This document shows, in pieces, positions 61,283-64,000 of a DNA stretch of 64,000 bases. How positions within the stretch are numbered: the first letter of the stretch is position 1; every line of letters starts with the position of its first letter. Below the pieces are notes generated by a model. It did no database searches, was not told where the DNA came from, and saw only the letters and a list, made by a program, of their open reading frames with translations. A program made the position numbers and the translations under genes. The DNA comes from Pseudoxanthomonas broegbernensis (GTDB lineage Bacteria; Pseudomonadota; Gammaproteobacteria; Xanthomonadales; Xanthomonadaceae), in assembly GCF_014202435.1 (NCBI RefSeq), contig NZ_JACHGU010000007.1:38477-102476 (forward strand). The letters run 5' to 3'.

Positions 61283-61380
61283 GGCGGCTCCTGGTATCGG
61301 CCGGGTCCGGCGGCCCGCATCGATTCTCCGCCCACGGCCGGCGCCCTGCCAAGGGCAGGTCCCGGAGGGAACGGGCCGGC

Positions 61381-61409
61381 TTGCAGTGCCTGGGCGGCAC
61401 GGCTATCAT
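61381..61409 (+). promoter_or_regulatory. rplM-rpsI promoter
   Basis: TTGCAG (61381-61386), 17 bases, TATCAT (61404-61409). Start near 61416, leaving a leader of about 87 bases. Confidence 0.75.
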
Positions 61410-61415
61410 TCCGCC

Positions 61416-61502
61416 TCTTTGCTGCATCTTTCACAACGCGAGGCAAAGTTCCGCCCGGGCAACCCGGCTGCGGAATCCGCCCGACCAACGACCCGAGTTC
61501 AC
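61416..61502 (+). promoter_or_regulatory. Structured rplM leader
   Basis: The leader can fold CTTTGC/GCAAAG (61427-61453 area) and TTCCGC/GCGGAA (61453-61484 area). In E. coli L13 represses its own operon through the mRNA leader; a similar role here is inference. Confidence 0.35.
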
Positions 61503-61931
61503 ATGAAGACCTTTACCGCCAAGTCCGAGACCGTCCAGCGCGACTGGTATCTCGTCGACGCCTCCGGCAAGACCCTCGGCCGCCTGGCCGCCGAGCTTGC
61601 CCACCGCCTCCGCGGCAAGCACAAGCCCGTCTACACCCCGCACGTGGATACCGGCGACTACCTCGTCGTGGTCAATGCCGAGAAGATCACGGTGACCGGC
61701 AACAAGCTGCAGGACAAGATGTACCACCGCTTCACCGGCTACATCGGCAACCTGAAGAGCGAGACCCTGGCCCAGGCGCTGGAGCGCCACCCGGAGCGCG
61801 TCATCGAGACCGCGGTCAAGGGCATGCTGCCCAAGGGGCCGCTGGGCCGCGCGATGTATCGCAAGCTCAAGGTCTATTCCGGTTCCGAACACCCGCACGC
61901 GGCGCAGCAGCCGAAGCCGCTGGACATCTAA
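61503..61931 (+). CDS. rplM: 50S ribosomal protein L13
   Basis: 142 residues, the E. coli length. Family blocks [28 protein letters not shown] in pieces, [18 protein letters not shown], and [20 protein letters not shown]. First gene of the L13-S9 operon. Confidence 0.98.
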   Translation: MKTFTAKSETVQRDWYLVDASGKTLGRLAAELAHRLRGKHKPVYTPHVDTGDYLVVVNAEKITVTGNKLQDKMYHRFTGYIGNLKSETLAQALERHPERVIETAVKGMLPKGPLGRAMYRKLKVYSGSEHPHAAQQPKPLDI

Positions 61932-61941
61932 GGCACATACG

Positions 61942-62334
61942 ATGGCTACCACGCAAAACTACGGCACTGGCCGTCGCAAGTCCGCCACCGCCCGCGTGTT
62001 CCTGCGCAAGGGCAGCGGCAACATCACCGTCAACGGTCGTCCGCTGGACGAGTTCTTCGGCCGCGAGACCGCGCGCATGATCGTGCGCCAGCCGCTGGAA
62101 CTGACCCAGAGCACCGACAAGTTCGACGTCGTCGTCACCGCCATCGGCGGCGGCACCACCGGCCAGGCCGGTGCGATCCGCCTGGGCATCGCCCGCGCCC
62201 TAGTCGAGTACGACGAGACGCTCAAGAGCGACCTGCGCAAGGCCGGCTTCGTCACCCGCGACGCCCGCGAGGTCGAGCGCAAGAAGGTCGGCCTGCACAA
62301 GGCTCGCCGCGCCACGCAGTTCTCCAAGCGCTGA
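61942..62334 (+). CDS. rpsI: 30S ribosomal protein S9
   Basis: 130 residues. [20 protein letters not shown] at the start, [18 protein letters not shown], and the C-terminal [11 protein letters not shown] whose last residues contact P-site tRNA. Ten bases after rplM. Confidence 0.98.
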   Translation: MATTQNYGTGRRKSATARVFLRKGSGNITVNGRPLDEFFGRETARMIVRQPLELTQSTDKFDVVVTAIGGGTTGQAGAIRLGIARALVEYDETLKSDLRKAGFVTRDAREVERKKVGLHKARRATQFSKR

Positions 62335-62439
62335 TGCGCTGGATGGGCCGCCCCCCTGCGCGGGGGTGGCCTGCGCGAGGCGGGCCGGCAGGTCCGCTTC
62401 TGCCGCTGCCGTCGGCGTGCATTCGCCGGCGTGCGAGCC

Positions 62440-62445
62440 TATAAT
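62440..62445 (+). promoter_or_regulatory. tRNA-Gln -10 box
   Basis: Perfect TATAAT twelve bases before the mature tRNA 5' end. The hexamer 17 bases upstream (GTGCAT) is a poor -35. Confidence 0.7.
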
Positions 62446-62456
62446 CCGCACCCTAC

Positions 62457-62531
62457 AGCCCCGTCGCCAAGCGGTAAGGCACCTGACTCTGACTCAGGCA
62501 TTCGGTGGTTCGAATCCATCCGGGGCTGCCA
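62457..62531 (+). tRNA. tRNA-Gln (anticodon CTG)
   Basis: Complete cloverleaf: acceptor AGCCCCG/CGGGGCT, D-arm with GCCAAGCGGTAAGGC, anticodon stem CCTGA/TCAGG with loop CTCTGAC (anticodon CUG), T-arm with GGTTCGAATCC. Discriminator G and encoded CCA at the 3' end. Confidence 0.96.
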
Positions 62532-62539
62532 TCTCCACG

Positions 62540-62568
62540 AAAAAGCCCGGCCGCGCGCCGGGCTTTTT
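62540..62568. terminator. Bidirectional terminator after tRNA-Gln
   Basis: AAAAAGCCCGGC, loop CGCGC, GCCGGGCTTTTT. Perfect twelve-base stem including the A/T ends. Confidence 0.9.
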
Positions 62569-62637
62569 CGTATCCGCGTGCTGCGCCGTGGCATGATTCC
62601 TGCATCCGGACCGTCTTCGATCCCGCGACTGCCGATC

Positions 62638-63675
62638 ATGTCCGATCATCCCAGCATGCACCACTCAGGGGTCGCGCTCTTCGTGCGCTACACCTGCGCC
62701 ATGCGCGCGCTGGGATTCTGCACCGGCCTGCTGGGCGTGGCCTCGGCGATGCACGGCCAGGGCGCCTCTGCGGTCTGGCTGTTGCTGCTCGTGCTCAGTT
62801 GCCTGACATGGCCGCTGCTGGCGTGGCGGCTGTCGGCCGCATCGGCCGATCCGTTGCGGGCCGAATTCCGCAACCTCACCGTCGACACCGCGCTGGCCGG
62901 CTTCTGGGTGGCGATGGCGCAGTTCGACCTGCTGCCCACCGCGCTGCTGGTCGCGGTGATGGCGATGGACCGCACCGTCGCCGGCGGCTGGAAGCTGGCG
63001 CGGCGTTCGATGGGGGCGATGGCGGGCGTGGCCGTTGCGACGTCGGCGCTCAACGGCTTCGCCTTCCAGCCGCATACCCGCTTCGCCACGATGCTGTGGT
63101 GCCTGCCGTTCCTGGTGCTGTACCTGCTGGCCATCGGCGTGGCCGCGCGGACGTTCGCCGAGAAGGTGCGCGCGCAAAAGCGCACGCTCGAGCACGTCTC
63201 GCGGATCGACGCGGAGACCGGCCTGGCCACGCGCCCGCAGTGGCTGGCGCAGGTGGCCTCGCAACTGCAGCGCTTCCGCCGCTACGGCGCGGTGTCCTCG
63301 CTGCTGATGATCGACATCGACGAGTTCAAGCGGATCAACGACACCCATGGCCACCTGGCCGGCGACCAGGTGATCCGCGAGGTCTCCGCGCTGCTGCATG
63401 CCAGCCTGCGCGGGGTGGACTCGGCCGGCCGCTATGGTGGCGACGAGTTCGGCGTGCTGCTGCCCGGCACCGACCACCAGGCCGCGCTGGAGATGGCCGA
63501 GCGCCTGCGCCAGGCCGTGGCCGACCGGGTCGCCGTCGGCGGCGTCCCGGTCACCCTGAGCATCGGCGTCGCCGAGCTGCAACCGGGCATGGACACGATC
63601 GAGGACTGGAGCGGGGCGGCCGACGAGGCGCTGTACCGGGCCAAGGCCGACGATCGCAACTGCGTGCGTGGTTGA
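62638..63675 (+). CDS. Diguanylate cyclase with MASE2 membrane sensor domain
   Basis: 345 residues. The N-terminal MASE2-type membrane domain (about 12-170) resembles AdrA/DgcC: RALGFCTGLLGVASAMHGQG, FRNLTVDTALAGFWVAMAQF. A short helix leads to the GGDEF domain with LLMIDIDEFKRINDTHGHLAGD and the active site RYGGDEF at 265-271. The inhibitory I-site RGVD (258-261) is intact, five residues before GGDEF, so product feedback is expected. It makes cyclic-di-GMP. Confidence 0.93.
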   Translation: MSDHPSMHHSGVALFVRYTCAMRALGFCTGLLGVASAMHGQGASAVWLLLLVLSCLTWPLLAWRLSAASADPLRAEFRNLTVDTALAGFWVAMAQFDLLPTALLVAVMAMDRTVAGGWKLARRSMGAMAGVAVATSALNGFAFQPHTRFATMLWCLPFLVLYLLAIGVAARTFAEKVRAQKRTLEHVSRIDAETGLATRPQWLAQVASQLQRFRRYGAVSSLLMIDIDEFKRINDTHGHLAGDQVIREVSALLHASLRGVDSAGRYGGDEFGVLLPGTDHQAALEMAERLRQAVADRVAVGGVPVTLSIGVAELQPGMDTIEDWSGAADEALYRAKADDRNCVRG

Positions 63676-64000
63676 TCCGGTTTCCGTCCGCCTCTGCGTG
63701 ATCCGGTGCCGGCCGGTGCGTCGCCCGCTGTAGCGTCCTCGGTTTCTACTTGCAAGACTGCCGGTTTGGTTCGCCTTGCACGCAGCCTGTACGGGATGCG
63801 GAGACCTCGCATGTCGGTCCGCGGCCGAGCAGCGCGAACAGGCCAGTGCGTAGCCGCCATCCCCGCGCACCGACAGCGTGGCCAAGTGCCCGAGGCCGTT
63901 TCATCGGCAACTTGACAGCACCTGATCCGCACCTGATCCGCGGAGGGGATGCTTGCAAGCGTCCTTGTGCATGGCATCATGCACCGCGCGCTGTCCCGGG
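63676..64000. other. Gene-free end of window with small repeats
   Basis: No convincing gene in 325 bases. It contains TTGACA at 63912-63917, two direct copies of GCACCTGATCC (63918-63928 and 63929-63939) and a 7-base inverted repeat GTGCATG-GCAT-CATGCAC (63967-63984). These may be operator and promoter elements of a gene beyond the window. Confidence 0.5.

Overview
The window is about 70% G+C and reads as the chromosome of a yellow-pigmented Xanthomonadaceae gammaproteobacterium (Pseudoxanthomonas/Luteimonas/Lysobacter/Xanthomonas relatives). The evidence is a xanthomonadin-type aryl polyene cluster with a chorismatase, a Clp regulator next to speD, the sX13 small RNA beside polA, the rhlB/trxA-rho arrangement, and family-specific palindromes of the 'GTAGG..GCCGGCTTCAGCCGGC' type. 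No rRNA, CRISPR array or prophage was seen. Apart from one insertion-sequence relic it looks like stable core chromosome. Most long open frames opposite real genes are GC-driven shadows.

Layout. 1-10.4 kb: uvrD (cut by the window edge), a universal stress protein, mntP behind a manganese riboswitch, a Tat-exported aldo/keto reductase, an ABC exporter, a DUF2782-like lipoprotein and polA. 10.5-12.4 kb: sX13, a palindrome pair, hemF and a membrane protein. 12.6-29 kb: the aryl polyene region. It holds the aryl-acid ligase, then a patatin lipoprotein, an IS481-type relic and a serine hydrolase, then the chorismatase facing a run of ACP, membrane protein, dehydratase, acyltransferase, LolA-like carrier, MMPL exporter, second dehydratase and ketoreductase. 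A cation/proton antiporter follows, and then an opposing operon of ketosynthase, chain-length-factor-like protein and glycosyltransferase. 29-36.5 kb: ycgL with a giant membrane-ankyrin protein, a KefC-type antiporter and two unknown exported proteins. 36.6-46.2 kb: rho, trxA, rhlB, ftsEX with a two-receiver response regulator, ung, a pirin and rpoH. 46.4-57.5 kb: the F1Fo ATP synthase operon with a foreign lipoprotein gene between atpG and atpD, then trpD, trpC and a HAD phosphatase. 57.5-64 kb: a TSUP transporter, clp, speD, a guanidine exporter behind a guanidine-II switch, coq7, rplM-rpsI, tRNA-Gln and a MASE2-GGDEF cyclase.

How they work together. In the pigment region XanB2 makes hydroxybenzoate from chorismate, the ligase loads it on the ACP, and the ketosynthase pair, ketoreductase and dehydratases extend it as a polyene. 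Acyltransferase, LolA-like and MMPL proteins then attach it to lipid and move it outward. Clp (a cyclic-di-GMP receptor in Xanthomonas) and a diguanylate cyclase are both encoded within 5 kb.

Regulation is unusually readable. There is a yybP-ykoY Mn switch before mntP, a guanidine-II switch overlapping an intrinsic terminator before gdx, a CIRCE-like operator on the rpoH promoter, and a recurrent -10 box exactly six bases before the start codon of several genes (polA, hemF, ftsE and two polyene genes), which predicts leaderless mRNAs.
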